32,646 nt of DNA from Oxalobacteraceae bacterium. GTDB taxonomy: Bacteria > Pseudomonadota > Gammaproteobacteria > Burkholderiales > Burkholderiaceae_D. Position numbers and translations under genes: made by a program. This document shows, piece after piece, positions 15,096-23,084 of the stretch (the stretch's first letter is position 1; every line of letters starts with the position of its first letter). The stretch spans positions 1-32,646 of the forward strand of contig CANHZI010000035.1 in the NCBI GenBank assembly GCA_947464955.1. Reading direction: 5' to 3'. The notes under the pieces are model-generated. The model did no database searches, was not told where the DNA came from, and worked only from the letters and a program-made list of their open reading frames with translations.

Positions 15096-16254
15096 GCAAA
15101 CAATCAACGATTTTCTTGCGTGAGGCTCTCCAGGCGGGGATGAAGCCACCGATGAAACCCATCGACAATGAAAACAGTAGGCTCTTAATAACGATGTCGA
15201 ATGTCATTTTGAATTGAAATGCGAGCTCGCTGAAAGTTTGAAAGTTTGTGGTCGAGATATCGACAGTCTGCATCCACGAAGCGGCAATCAGGCCGATCAC
15301 GCCGCCGACTAAAGACAGTAATAAAGATTCAAGCAAGAAGGCCATTAAGATTGCATTGCGACGAAAACCGAGCGCGCGTAAGGTGCCAATTTCTCCGACT
15401 CGCTGCGCTACCGCTGCGAACATCGTAATCATCGCACCAACGATGGCCCCGATCGAAAAAATGATCGACAGACTCAAGCCAAGGATGCGGATGAAAGTCG
15501 CTAAAGCCTCACTCTGCTCGGCGTAAAATTGCACCTCGGGTTTGGCATCGATTTGCAATCGTGGATCATCCTCGATCGCCTTTTTGAGAAGAGGGGTGAC
15601 ACTTTGGTCGCTGAGTCGAAACACAATCGTTGAATAGGCATTACGGCGAAATGCAGCCATCATTTGCTCACTGTCGCCCCAAATCTCACTGTCGAAGCCA
15701 GTCTTGCCAGAATCGAAGATGCCAACGACGACCCAGTCTCTTTGGGCGAAGTGCAGAGTTTCCCCGAGCCCTGTCCCACGGAAACCCTGCGCCACAGCGC
15801 GACCGGCGATAATTTCGGATGTGCCGGGTCGGAACATACGACCTTCCACGATAATAACCTGAGGGCGTAGTTCTAGCCCAATGGTCGAAGTGCCGCGTAC
15901 CGTCACATTACTGGGTTTGCCGTTGCTGCGCTTGGGAAGATTGTTCAACACCACAGGCTCTTTGCTGACAAGCGCTTGTCCGTCACGATTGCTAGCGATG
16001 CCGGGCAGGCTTTCGATAATCGCGGCCTGATCACGGCTAATGCCGCTATTGATTTCAGCCCCGGCACCTTTGCGTAGCACTAGAAAATTATCTGCTTGTC
16101 CGGTGGCGACTAGGGTGGCACGTATTCCTTCACTCATCATTAACACCACAGTGAACACGAACACCACGAGTGCCATCCCTCCAGCTGTGAGCAACGTAGT
16201 GACGCGTCTAACCCATAGGTTTCTAGCAACGTAAGAGAGTGGAATCGCTTTCAT
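15085..16254 (-). CDS. FtsX/MacB-type ABC transporter permease (second)
   Basis: 389 residues with the four-helix FtsX topology: one membrane segment near residues 18-40, a large periplasmic domain (about 45-260, MacB-PCD-like, with NFLVLRKGAGAEINSGISRD), then three C-terminal helices beginning near 262, 313 and 355. The motif VGEIGTLRALGFRRNAI marks the FtsX coupling region. It works in the inner membrane as a mechanotransmission permease with the ATPase at 17415-18137. It overlaps the upstream permease gene by 4 nt (ATGA) with GAGG as SD, and its own 3' end overlaps the dioxygenase start by 11 nt. Confidence 0.9.
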   Translation of the reverse strand: MKAIPLSYVARNLWVRRVTTLLTAGGMALVVFVFTVVLMMSEGIRATLVATGQADNFLVLRKGAGAEINSGISRDQAAIIESLPGIASNRDGQALVSKEPVVLNNLPKRSNGKPSNVTVRGTSTIGLELRPQVIIVEGRMFRPGTSEIIAGRAVAQGFRGTGLGETLHFAQRDWVVVGIFDSGKTGFDSEIWGDSEQMMAAFRRNAYSTIVFRLSDQSVTPLLKKAIEDDPRLQIDAKPEVQFYAEQSEALATFIRILGLSLSIIFSIGAIVGAMITMFAAVAQRVGEIGTLRALGFRRNAILMAFLLESLLLSLVGGVIGLIAASWMQTVDISTTNFQTFSELAFQFKMTFDIVIKSLLFSLSMGFIGGFIPAWRASRKKIVDCLRES

Positions 16255-17408
16255 GCGACATGCCTCAAACCATTGACGATATCGATCCTACTCATCTTCC
16301 ATGCAGGCCAAGCGGCGGCGACGATACCGACGATTAGGCTGGCGAGTAATTGTAGGGCCATAGTTGTGTCGGAAACCGCAAATACCGGAAACAAAGACCC
16401 GACAGATTTCGCGAAGCCAGCGGCGATCGGTAGTGTGAGCAGAAGTCCGGCACCGCCGCCAATGAGGGTAATCACTAAACTTTCGCCAAACAGAAGTTTC
16501 ACCACAAAGCTCGGTGAAAAACCGAGCGCCTTCAGGGTGGCGTATTCGGCTAATCGTTCGCGGGCGGTCATACTCATGGTGTTTGCCATAACGGCCATGA
16601 TGATAATGATGATGACGTAGCTGACTGCATTCACTGCCACCAGGATCGCCTCACTCATGGACACAAACCCGAGCTGGAAGGCTTTTTCTGTTTCGGTGAG
16701 GGTTTCCGCCAGCGAGTTCTTGAATTGTTGGTCAATCCGTTCAGAGACTATAGGCGCATTGTTCGGTTCGTTTATGCGTACGATGTAAACGCCAACATAA
16801 TCGGCGCTGCGTTTAAAGCGTTTCTTGCTGGTCTCGGCTAATAGCTGCCAATGAAATAGCATCTGAGATTCATCGGTCTTGGCATCGGCGCCATCCCAAA
16901 TGCCACGTAAGGTGAAGGTCCAAGTGCCAGGGAAAATCGTACCGCGCAAAGGAATTTGATCGCCGACTTTCCAGCCATATTGGTTCGCCAGTTTGCGGCC
17001 GACAATGCAGCCCTGGCGGTCGAGTAGAAAGGCTTTTTTCTCTTCGTCTTTCAGCACATATTCTGGATACAAGGCGAGATAACTCGCTGGTTCGACGGCA
17101 AATTGCGGGAAGAAATTACGTTCTGTGATGTAGACGCCGCCAAACCAATTTGACCAGCTCACACCGGTTACGCCTTCAACATTGCGCAAACGTTCTGCAT
17201 AATTTAAAGGTAGGGGGAAGGTCAGTGAAATAGAATTACGTGTCACCAAACGGACACTCGAAGTACCTTCGACACCGGCATACCAAGCGTCGATAATGGT
17301 TCGCAATAAGCCAAAAGCGCAAATGGCCACGACGAGGCCAACCATCGTCAACAATGTGCGCAGACGATGCCTAAATGCGTTTTTGAGAAGTAAACGAAAC
17401 AGAAACAT
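16251..17408 (-). CDS. FtsX/MacB-type ABC transporter permease (first)
   Basis: 385 residues, same architecture as its neighbour: helix at about 18-40 (LLTMVGLVVAICAFGLL), a periplasmic domain of about 220 residues, and C-terminal helices near 262-285, 310-340 and 350-375, with the FtsX signature MTARERLAEYATLKALGFSP. The pair probably forms a heterodimer, as in YknZ/MacB-like or DevC-type export systems. The start lies 6 nt after the ATPase stop with no obvious SD, suggesting coupled translation. The substrate cannot be deduced. Confidence 0.9.
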   Translation of the reverse strand: MFLFRLLLKNAFRHRLRTLLTMVGLVVAICAFGLLRTIIDAWYAGVEGTSSVRLVTRNSISLTFPLPLNYAERLRNVEGVTGVSWSNWFGGVYITERNFFPQFAVEPASYLALYPEYVLKDEEKKAFLLDRQGCIVGRKLANQYGWKVGDQIPLRGTIFPGTWTFTLRGIWDGADAKTDESQMLFHWQLLAETSKKRFKRSADYVGVYIVRINEPNNAPIVSERIDQQFKNSLAETLTETEKAFQLGFVSMSEAILVAVNAVSYVIIIIIMAVMANTMSMTARERLAEYATLKALGFSPSFVVKLLFGESLVITLIGGGAGLLLTLPIAAGFAKSVGSLFPVFAVSDTTMALQLLASLIVGIVAAAWPAWKMSRIDIVNGLRHVA

Positions 17409-17414
17409 AGTCGA

Positions 17415-18137
17415 CTAGCGGTGATCAGCAGGTCTACCTGCCTCATTCATTGCGGTTTCTGGTACCAAGACACCTTTTTCTAGGTGCACCATACGGCCAG
17501 CGCGGGCGGCGGCTTTGGGATCATGCGTTACCATGATGATGGTTTTGCCGAGATCACGTTGTAATTGATCGAGTAAATCTAAGACCTCTTCGGCAGTATG
17601 GCGGTCAAGATCGCCGGTCGGTTCATCGGCGACGATTAAGGTTGGGTCTGTGACGAGTGCACGCGCAATCGCAACCCTTTGTTGTTGCCCACCTGAGAGT
17701 TCGTTGGGATAGTGATCCATCCTGTCGCCCAGTTTAACCATTTCAAGTGCTGCTTGCACGTGGGCCTTACGTTGCGAACGCGAGAGGTTGGTCAGCAATA
17801 AAGGTAGTTCGACGTTTTCAAACGCGGTCAGCACCGGCATTAAATTGTAGAACTGAAAAATGAAGCCCACATTCGATGCTCTCCAGTCAGCCAGTTGTGC
17901 CTCATTGAGTTCGGCGATATTGACACCGCGAATCTCGATAGTGCCGCCGGTGGGCTTATCGATACCCGCAATCAGATTGAGCAAGGTACTTTTGCCAGAC
18001 CCGGACGGCCCCATTAGAGCCAAAAATTCCGAGTGGTCGATATCCAGATCGACGCCTTCCAATACGTGAATCGCTTGCCCACCGCGATAGTAGGTTTTAC
18101 TTAAGTTGCGAATGCGAATGACCGGAACTTGTGTCAT
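17415..18137 (-). CDS. ABC transporter ATP-binding protein (MacB/LolD type)
   Basis: 240 residues. Complete nucleotide-binding domain: Walker [10 protein letters not shown] (43-51), Q-loop in [11 protein letters not shown] (about 91-101), signature [15 protein letters not shown] (147-161), Walker [13 protein letters not shown] (167-178) and H-loop His205 in IMVTHD. The sequence [22 protein letters not shown] is characteristic of the LolD/MacB/FtsE subfamily that pairs with FtsX-type permeases. It powers the two permeases downstream. Its start overlaps the adaptor gene stop by 4 nt. Confidence 0.94.
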   Translation of the reverse strand: MTQVPVIRIRNLSKTYYRGGQAIHVLEGVDLDIDHSEFLALMGPSGSGKSTLLNLIAGIDKPTGGTIEIRGVNIAELNEAQLADWRASNVGFIFQFYNLMPVLTAFENVELPLLLTNLSRSQRKAHVQAALEMVKLGDRMDHYPNELSGGQQQRVAIARALVTDPTLIVADEPTGDLDRHTAEEVLDLLDQLQRDLGKTIIMVTHDPKAAARAGRMVHLEKGVLVPETAMNEAGRPADHR

Positions 18138-19354
18138 TTGCTGGCCACCGTCACTTTTTTACCCGCTTCTAATTTGGTGTCTGGATTGAGAACCAATTTA
18201 TCACCGGATTTTAAGTCACCGGTAATTTCGAGATTGTCACCAATCTTGCGGGCAGGATTCACATTGACGACTTCAACCATATCGTCTTTGATGCGGAATA
18301 CGACCTTCTTGCCTTGTCGTTCAACGATGGCTTTGGGGTTGACGGTCAACACGGGTTTTTGATCAGCATCGGTTGCTGCTTGCGAGAGGATGGTGACTTT
18401 GGCACTCATTTCCGGCAGGATGCGTGGGTCGAGTTTTTCGAAGCGTATCTTGGTCATGACGGTCGCCTTGGCTCTGTCGACGGTAGGGACGATGCCTGCG
18501 ACATTGCCGCGAAAACGCATGTCGGGTAGAGCGTCGAGTGTAATTTCAACGGGCAAACCAATCTTGGCCTTGGCTAGATTGCTTTCGGAGACATCTGCTT
18601 CGACTTCTAGCGTCGTCATATCAGCCATCGTCACAACCGCACCTTGGGCTCCTGCTGCACTGGAGAAGGGGGTGATGATGTCGCCGATATTGGCGTTCTT
18701 GACTAAGACAATGCCGTCAAATGGCGCTCGAATTTCGGTGAAGTCTTGATTGACTTGTTGCACCTTTAGCTGTGACTTGGCAACAGCGACACTCGCTTGG
18801 GCAGAAGTCATCGCAGCCTTGGCGGCATTAACACGTTTTTGCGCGGCTTCCATTGCTTGGGCAGAGATAAAGCCTTGAGCATTCAAACCTTGGCTACGTT
18901 TTAGATCCGATTCAGCATTGACCAACTCAACATTGGATTGCGCCACCCCAGCTTCCGCTTGGCGAATACTGGCTTGCACGGCAGCCATTGCGGCTTGCAC
19001 GTCGCTGGCGTCTAAGCGCGCAATGATCTCGCCTTGTTTGACTTGGCTACCTTCTCGTACGTTTAACCAGATCAGGCGACCCGTTGCTTTACTCGCGACT
19101 GCCGCACGTCGTTGTGCAACCACGTAGCCAGACGCCGTGAGCTGTGCATATTGCTGCGAGGGGTAAGAGGTAACAACGGAGGTTGTTTGAACTTCAAGCG
19201 CACGAGGTTTGATCGCGACGCCAGCAGCGACAACAATAGCAACTGCTATCGCACTCCATAAGCCCCAATTCTTTTTCTTGGTGAATTGGGGCGCGCTACG
19301 ATCAATTTTGAGTTGTTTCAGCGAGTTGCTGTTTGGCGTTGCGGAATCTGTCAT
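18134..19354 (-). CDS. periplasmic adaptor (HlyD/MacA-type membrane-fusion protein)
   Basis: 406 residues. A short cytoplasmic N-tail, one membrane anchor at about 30-48 (NWGLWSAIAVAIVVAAGVAI), then a lipoyl/barrel-sandwich part (RRAAVASKATGRLIWLNVREGSQVKQGEIIARLD), an alpha-helical hairpin of heptads rich in Ala/Gln (about 115-200), the second lipoyl half (FTEIRAPFDGIVLVKNANIGD) and a C-terminal beta-barrel. It links the inner-membrane ABC transporter to an outer-membrane channel, so this operon most likely exports something; no outer-membrane factor is encoded nearby. First gene of the operon; the SD is weak. Confidence 0.92.
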   Translation of the reverse strand: MTDSATPNSNSLKQLKIDRSAPQFTKKKNWGLWSAIAVAIVVAAGVAIKPRALEVQTTSVVTSYPSQQYAQLTASGYVVAQRRAAVASKATGRLIWLNVREGSQVKQGEIIARLDASDVQAAMAAVQASIRQAEAGVAQSNVELVNAESDLKRSQGLNAQGFISAQAMEAAQKRVNAAKAAMTSAQASVAVAKSQLKVQQVNQDFTEIRAPFDGIVLVKNANIGDIITPFSSAAGAQGAVVTMADMTTLEVEADVSESNLAKAKIGLPVEITLDALPDMRFRGNVAGIVPTVDRAKATVMTKIRFEKLDPRILPEMSAKVTILSQAATDADQKPVLTVNPKAIVERQGKKVVFRIKDDMVEVVNVNPARKIGDNLEITGDLKSGDKLVLNPDTKLEAGKKVTVASK

Positions 19355-19568
19355 TTGCTTACTATCGTTAGTCGGTCAATGAAATTCACATAGGAGATGG
19401 CAATATATGAATCTGAAATGCCATTGAATATGTTACCACTGCTGCCGCAATTGCGTGTGAATTCGTACTTGATCTCAAACAGACTTAGTTTGTATAGAGA
19501 AAAGTCTTTTTGTGAGATTTAGGTCGTGGAGAATTTTTGATAGCGTCAGCAAAGCTTTGCCGTATTGC

Positions 19569-20441
19569 TTACTGCGCGTTTTGTGTCACAGGCGCTTCAA
19601 GCATCATTTCCTTAGCGAGCTTGTCGCCAACGTAACGGGCGAAAATGCGCTCCAAACTACCATCAGCTTGCATGTTATTCATGGTGTTTTGGAGAAGTTG
19701 AATGGTCTTTGGTGATACTTTAGATTTCGATACATACAGACCAGCCACGAACGCGTCGCTGGCGTACCAATCGCGGAGTACAGCGTTATCGGGTAGATTC
19801 TTCTGGCGTGAAAGATCGAGGTAGCTGGTAAGAATCAGCAGAATGCAATGTACCCTTTTAGCGGTAAACAACTTGAGCAAAGAGACGAAATCGGCGACTT
19901 CATAGACTCGCCCTTGTTTAGACAAGGTGTCGATAAATTCGTTATACCGCTTTCCGTGCTGGAAACCCTTGATCACAGCAAGCTTTAGTTCTTTGTTTGC
20001 GACAAAGCCCGCTGCAGTCTGTTCATTTGCTGGCAAACTACTATTGAGCAAAGCATAGTTGCGTGAAGAAAAGTAGGGTATCGAAACGGCCCATTTTTCG
20101 CGCTCCGCAGTCTTGATGCCAGAAGTCGACATATCGAGGTTACCCTCGCGCATTTGACTCCAAAGTCGAGCCTGAGATTCGACACGAATTCTAAATTGGC
20201 AGTTCGTACGCAACGCTAAGGCGTCGATAATATCTTTATCGATTCCAGAGAAACGACCGTCAGGTAACTTATAAAAGAGGGTGCCGATTTCAAGTGTCGC
20301 AACAGTGAGTTGTCCGCATTCATAATCTGTTTCTGCTGCTTGCGTTGCGGGTGTTGCGAAAACTAGAGTGCAAGCCAGCAAAACCAAACTACGCAGTTTG
20401 GTTTTGCTGGCTCTAACGAATAAAGGGAAGGGATTGCACAT
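19569..20441 (-). CDS. periplasmic solute-binding protein, family 3 (amino-acid type)
   Basis: 290 residues. A signal peptide (KTKLRSLVLLACTLVFATPA...) ends near residue 35, then a SBP_bac_3 fold: LTVATLEIGTLFYKLPDGRF, SGIDKDIIDALA, WSQMREGNLDMSTSGIKTAERE and VISERIF-like tail GSLERIFARYVGD. It would bind an amino acid or similar polar ligand. No transporter permease or sensor kinase is next to it, so it may be an orphan periplasmic receptor. The signal-peptide codons contain an 18 bp perfect inverted repeat (20373-20412). No strong SD precedes the ATG. Confidence 0.83.
   Translation of the reverse strand: MCNPFPLFVRASKTKLRSLVLLACTLVFATPATQAAETDYECGQLTVATLEIGTLFYKLPDGRFSGIDKDIIDALALRTNCQFRIRVESQARLWSQMREGNLDMSTSGIKTAEREKWAVSIPYFSSRNYALLNSSLPANEQTAAGFVANKELKLAVIKGFQHGKRYNEFIDTLSKQGRVYEVADFVSLLKLFTAKRVHCILLILTSYLDLSRQKNLPDNAVLRDWYASDAFVAGLYVSKSKVSPKTIQLLQNTMNNMQADGSLERIFARYVGDKLAKEMMLEAPVTQNAQ
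20373..20412. repeat. 18 bp perfect inverted repeat inside a coding sequence
   Basis: Arms AGCCAGCAAAACCAAACT (20373-20390) and its exact reverse complement (20395-20412) are separated by ACGC. It lies about 30-70 nt after the start codon of the solute-binding-protein gene, within the signal-peptide codons, and has no T-tract on either side. Confidence 0.9.
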
Positions 20442-20496
20442 GACACTAGCCTATTGGAAGGCAATGGTATTGGCAAGCGTTTTGATGTGATTACGA

Positions 20497-21423
20497 TTAG
20501 TGTTTGACCTGATTCGCCACAAGTGTGCCGTCAACTAGACTTTCGGTTGAGAATAATTGTTTACAATCGACTTGATCAAAACTGTAATGTTTGCCACAAA
20601 AGTCACAATTAATGTCGAGTGAATTCAATTCGGCGATGGCGGCTTGAACTTCTGCTTCGCCTAGCATCTTCAACATATTGCCCACTTTCTCGCGACTGCA
20701 GTTGCAATGAAAAGCAGGGAATAGTGGGTCGAAAACGCGTATCGTTTCTTCCCAAAACAGACGGGTCATCAAAGTTTGAATATCGGTATCGAGTAATTCT
20801 GCTTGTTTCAGGGTGCTGCCCAAAATCACAGCGCGATTCCATGCATCTGTTTCATCATCGACTTTGGCACCGCTGCCACCATGCTCTGGTAACTTCTGTA
20901 GTAACAAACCACGAGCTACTTGATCATCTGCTGCCAGCCATAATCTGGTATCGAGCTGTTCGGAACGCATCATATAATTTTCAATGATGGTTGCGATGGA
21001 TTCTCCATCCAAGGGGACGATGCCCTGATACGCTTGTTGTCCAGGCAGTTTATCGTTAGGATCAAGCGTGATCACAAAACGGCCTTGGCCATTGCTATGA
21101 ACTAAATCTGTCAGGTTGGCATCATCGGCAATCACAGCGTCTGGCGCGAGTTTAGCCGTGGCGCGTAAACGTAAAGCGGCATCGCATTCGACCACCAGTA
21201 AACGAACTGGCCCATCGCCATGAATTTGCATAATCATGGTGCCATTAAACTTCAGATTGGCACTCAATAATGCTGAGGCCGCTAACAGTTCACCCAAAAT
21301 GGTTTTGACGGCCTTTGGATAAGCCTGATGCGATAAAATTTCCTGCCAAGTCTGCGGTAATTCGACGAGTTCGCCACGCACACCTGCGTGTTCAAACATA
21401 AATTTTTGTAATTGATCTTTCAC
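20497..21423 (-). CDS. hslO: Hsp33 redox-regulated chaperone
   Basis: 308 residues. A cytoplasmic holdase activated by oxidative unfolding, which protects proteins from aggregation during oxidative and heat stress. The C-terminal zinc switch is complete: Cys240 and Cys242 in FHCNCSREKV and Cys273 and Cys276 in CDFCGKHYSFD. The N-domain shows LSANLKFNGTMIMQIHGDGP and LVVECDAALRLRATA, typical of HslO. The start is GTG at 21423 with AGGA 7 nt upstream. The gamma-carbonic-anhydrase-like gene ends 49 nt upstream, so co-transcription is plausible. Confidence 0.96.
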   Translation of the reverse strand: MKDQLQKFMFEHAGVRGELVELPQTWQEILSHQAYPKAVKTILGELLAASALLSANLKFNGTMIMQIHGDGPVRLLVVECDAALRLRATAKLAPDAVIADDANLTDLVHSNGQGRFVITLDPNDKLPGQQAYQGIVPLDGESIATIIENYMMRSEQLDTRLWLAADDQVARGLLLQKLPEHGGSGAKVDDETDAWNRAVILGSTLKQAELLDTDIQTLMTRLFWEETIRVFDPLFPAFHCNCSREKVGNMLKMLGEAEVQAAIAELNSLDINCDFCGKHYSFDQVDCKQLFSTESLVDGTLVANQVKH

Positions 21424-21472
21424 GTGTTTTCCTGTGTTTCTTTCATCTAAAAATAGCCTGTTTGATGCTGAA

Positions 21473-21997
21473 TCAGCCTATACGTTTGAGTTTGGTTTTG
21501 AATTCTTGTCCGCGTTTGACATAGTTGTTGGCATTCGCTTGTAAACCAGCGATTGCCTCAGGGCTTAATTCCCGAATAACTTTAGCCGGGCTGCCAACAA
21601 TCAAAGAGTTATCCGGGAACTCTTTGCCTTCCGTTACCAATGCACCAGCGCCAACGAGGCAATTCTTACCAATCTTTGCACCGTTTAGAATTACGGCCTG
21701 AATTCCTACCAGTGAGCCATCACCAATCGTGCAACCATGCAGCATTGCTTGGTGACCGACAGTCACTCCCTTGCCAACGTTTAGAGGATAGCCAGGGTCT
21801 GTATGCAGCACGCATGACTCTTGAATATTGCTGTTCTCTCCGATGTGTATCAGTTCGTTATCACCACGCAGCGTTGACTCGAACCAAATACTGGCGTTTG
21901 CATCAATTTTGACTTTGCCGATAATGTTGGCAGTGTCAGTGATGTAGGCACTTGCATCTATTTCAGGAGAAATCTCGCCTAACTGATAAATAGCCAT
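21473..21997 (-). CDS. gamma-class carbonic anhydrase-like hexapeptide protein
   Basis: 174 residues forming a left-handed beta-helix of hexapeptide repeats. The three metal-binding histidines of the gamma-CA family are in place: His65 (VLHTDPG), His82 and His87 (VGHQAMLHG), together with Arg44/Asp46 of LRGDNE and Gln59. It resembles YrdA/PaaY-type proteins, which bind zinc; the carbonic anhydrase activity of many members is unproven. Cytoplasmic, probably a trimer. It is divergent from the DUF455 gene over a 54 bp spacer that contains a GGTTTA/TAAACC dyad. Confidence 0.92.
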   Translation of the reverse strand: MAIYQLGEISPEIDASAYITDTANIIGKVKIDANASIWFESTLRGDNELIHIGENSNIQESCVLHTDPGYPLNVGKGVTVGHQAMLHGCTIGDGSLVGIQAVILNGAKIGKNCLVGAGALVTEGKEFPDNSLIVGSPAKVIRELSPEAIAGLQANANNYVKRGQEFKTKLKRIG

Positions 21998-22016
21998 GTT
22001 TATTCCGTAAAATAGA

Positions 22017-22032
22017 GGTTTATCTGTAAACC
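22017..22032. promoter_or_regulatory. dyad GGTTTA-TCTG-TAAACC in a divergent spacer
   Basis: Perfect 6 bp arms with a 4 bp centre, flanked by AAAAT on one side and ATTTT on the other. Central in the 54 bp between two divergent genes, a position expected for a shared operator. Alternatively it forms a hairpin in the leader of one transcript. Confidence 0.4.
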
Positions 22033-22051
22033 GTCATTTTACCGCTCCTCC

Positions 22052-22924
22052 ATGAATTCCACGAAGCCTCACGATAATTCCGATAATAAAAAACTAAATA
22101 TTGAGCAAAAGCCAAGAGATTTCGCCTATACCGAGCTACGTGAGGGGGCTTTGTTGGTATTGGCAGAAGCAGATCCTAGACGCAAAGCTGAGGCCGCGAC
22201 TGCTTTGCGCGCAGCATGGTTGGCAAGGGAATTGTCTTTAGACACGCAAAAGCAACTAGTGGCCGAACTGCTTATCCCTGGGCGCCCTGCAAAGCCCGAT
22301 TTGGTTCCACCTTTGTCGGTCAAACGCCGTGCCATGAATACCGTCGAAGGAAGAGCAACCCTAATCCATGCGTTGGCGCATATTGAGTTTAATGCTATTA
22401 ACTTAGCTTTGGATGCGGTATGGCGGTTTGCCGATATGCCACTTGCTTACTATGAAGATTGGCTGCAGGTCGCGCAAGAAGAGGCCTACCACTTCAGCTT
22501 GTTGGACCAACATTTGCAGAGCATGGGCTTTCAATATGGCGATTTTCCTGCGCACAACAGCTTATGGGAATTGGCAGAAAAGACGCAAGATGATGTGTTG
22601 TGGCGTATGGCTCTAGTGCCTCGGACCATGGAAGCACGCGGCCTCGATGCGACGCCAGCTTTAAGAGCCAAGATTGCCCAGACCGGTGACCACGCGGGCG
22701 CGGAAATTCTCGACATCATTTTGCGTGATGAAATCGGTCATGTCGCGATCGGTAATCGCTGGTTTGCCTTTTTGTGTGAAGCTAGATCGCTTGATCCTAT
22801 TCCCACCTTTGCCGAATTAGCCTTGCGTTTTCGAGCGCCGCAATTACGCGCTCCATTTAATGTCTCTGCTCGTTTAGCGGCTGGGTTTACTGAGGCTGAA
22901 TTGGCGGCGATGAATATTAGTTAA
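22052..22924 (+). CDS. DUF455 ferritin-like di-iron protein
   Basis: 290 residues. A four-helix ferritin-like fold is suggested by a complete set of di-iron ligands: Glu112 (HIEFNAINLALDA), Glu144 and His147 (EEAYHF), Glu194 (RTMEARG) and Glu227/His230 (DEIGHVAIGNRWF). DUF455 proteins are related to the MiaE tRNA hydroxylase fold, but their substrate is not established. The N-terminal 30 residues are polar and variable. It starts 54 bp from the divergent gamma-CA-like gene. An SD-like CTCC lies on the wrong strand, so ribosome binding is not obvious. Confidence 0.9.
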   Translation: MNSTKPHDNSDNKKLNIEQKPRDFAYTELREGALLVLAEADPRRKAEAATALRAAWLARELSLDTQKQLVAELLIPGRPAKPDLVPPLSVKRRAMNTVEGRATLIHALAHIEFNAINLALDAVWRFADMPLAYYEDWLQVAQEEAYHFSLLDQHLQSMGFQYGDFPAHNSLWELAEKTQDDVLWRMALVPRTMEARGLDATPALRAKIAQTGDHAGAEILDIILRDEIGHVAIGNRWFAFLCEARSLDPIPTFAELALRFRAPQLRAPFNVSARLAAGFTEAELAAMNIS

Positions 22925-23030
22925 AGAATTGACTGGTCGTCTTCTCTTTGCAATGAATTGAGCCCCTAAGGTCTGCTTTTTCTGGGCTTTAACCGCGATT
23001 GAAGCAGAAGAAAATATAGACTGAGGATAA

Positions 23031-23056
23031 TTGGATAAATCATTTGATTGATCCAA
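23031..23056. repeat. 26 bp near-perfect dyad upstream of the FlgT-like gene
   Basis: Arms TTGGATAAATCA and TGATTGATCCAA, centred on TT, match at 11 of 12 positions. It lies 28 bp before the ATG at 23085, where an operator or leader hairpin would be expected. Confidence 0.6.
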
Positions 23057-23084
23057 CCTAAGTCAACGCGTGAGAGCTACCAGC

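Noticed and set aside
19549-19560. 12 bp palindrome GCAAAGCTTTGC downstream of the solute-binding-protein gene
   Set aside because: No loop and no T-tract, so it is not a terminator; short enough to be chance.
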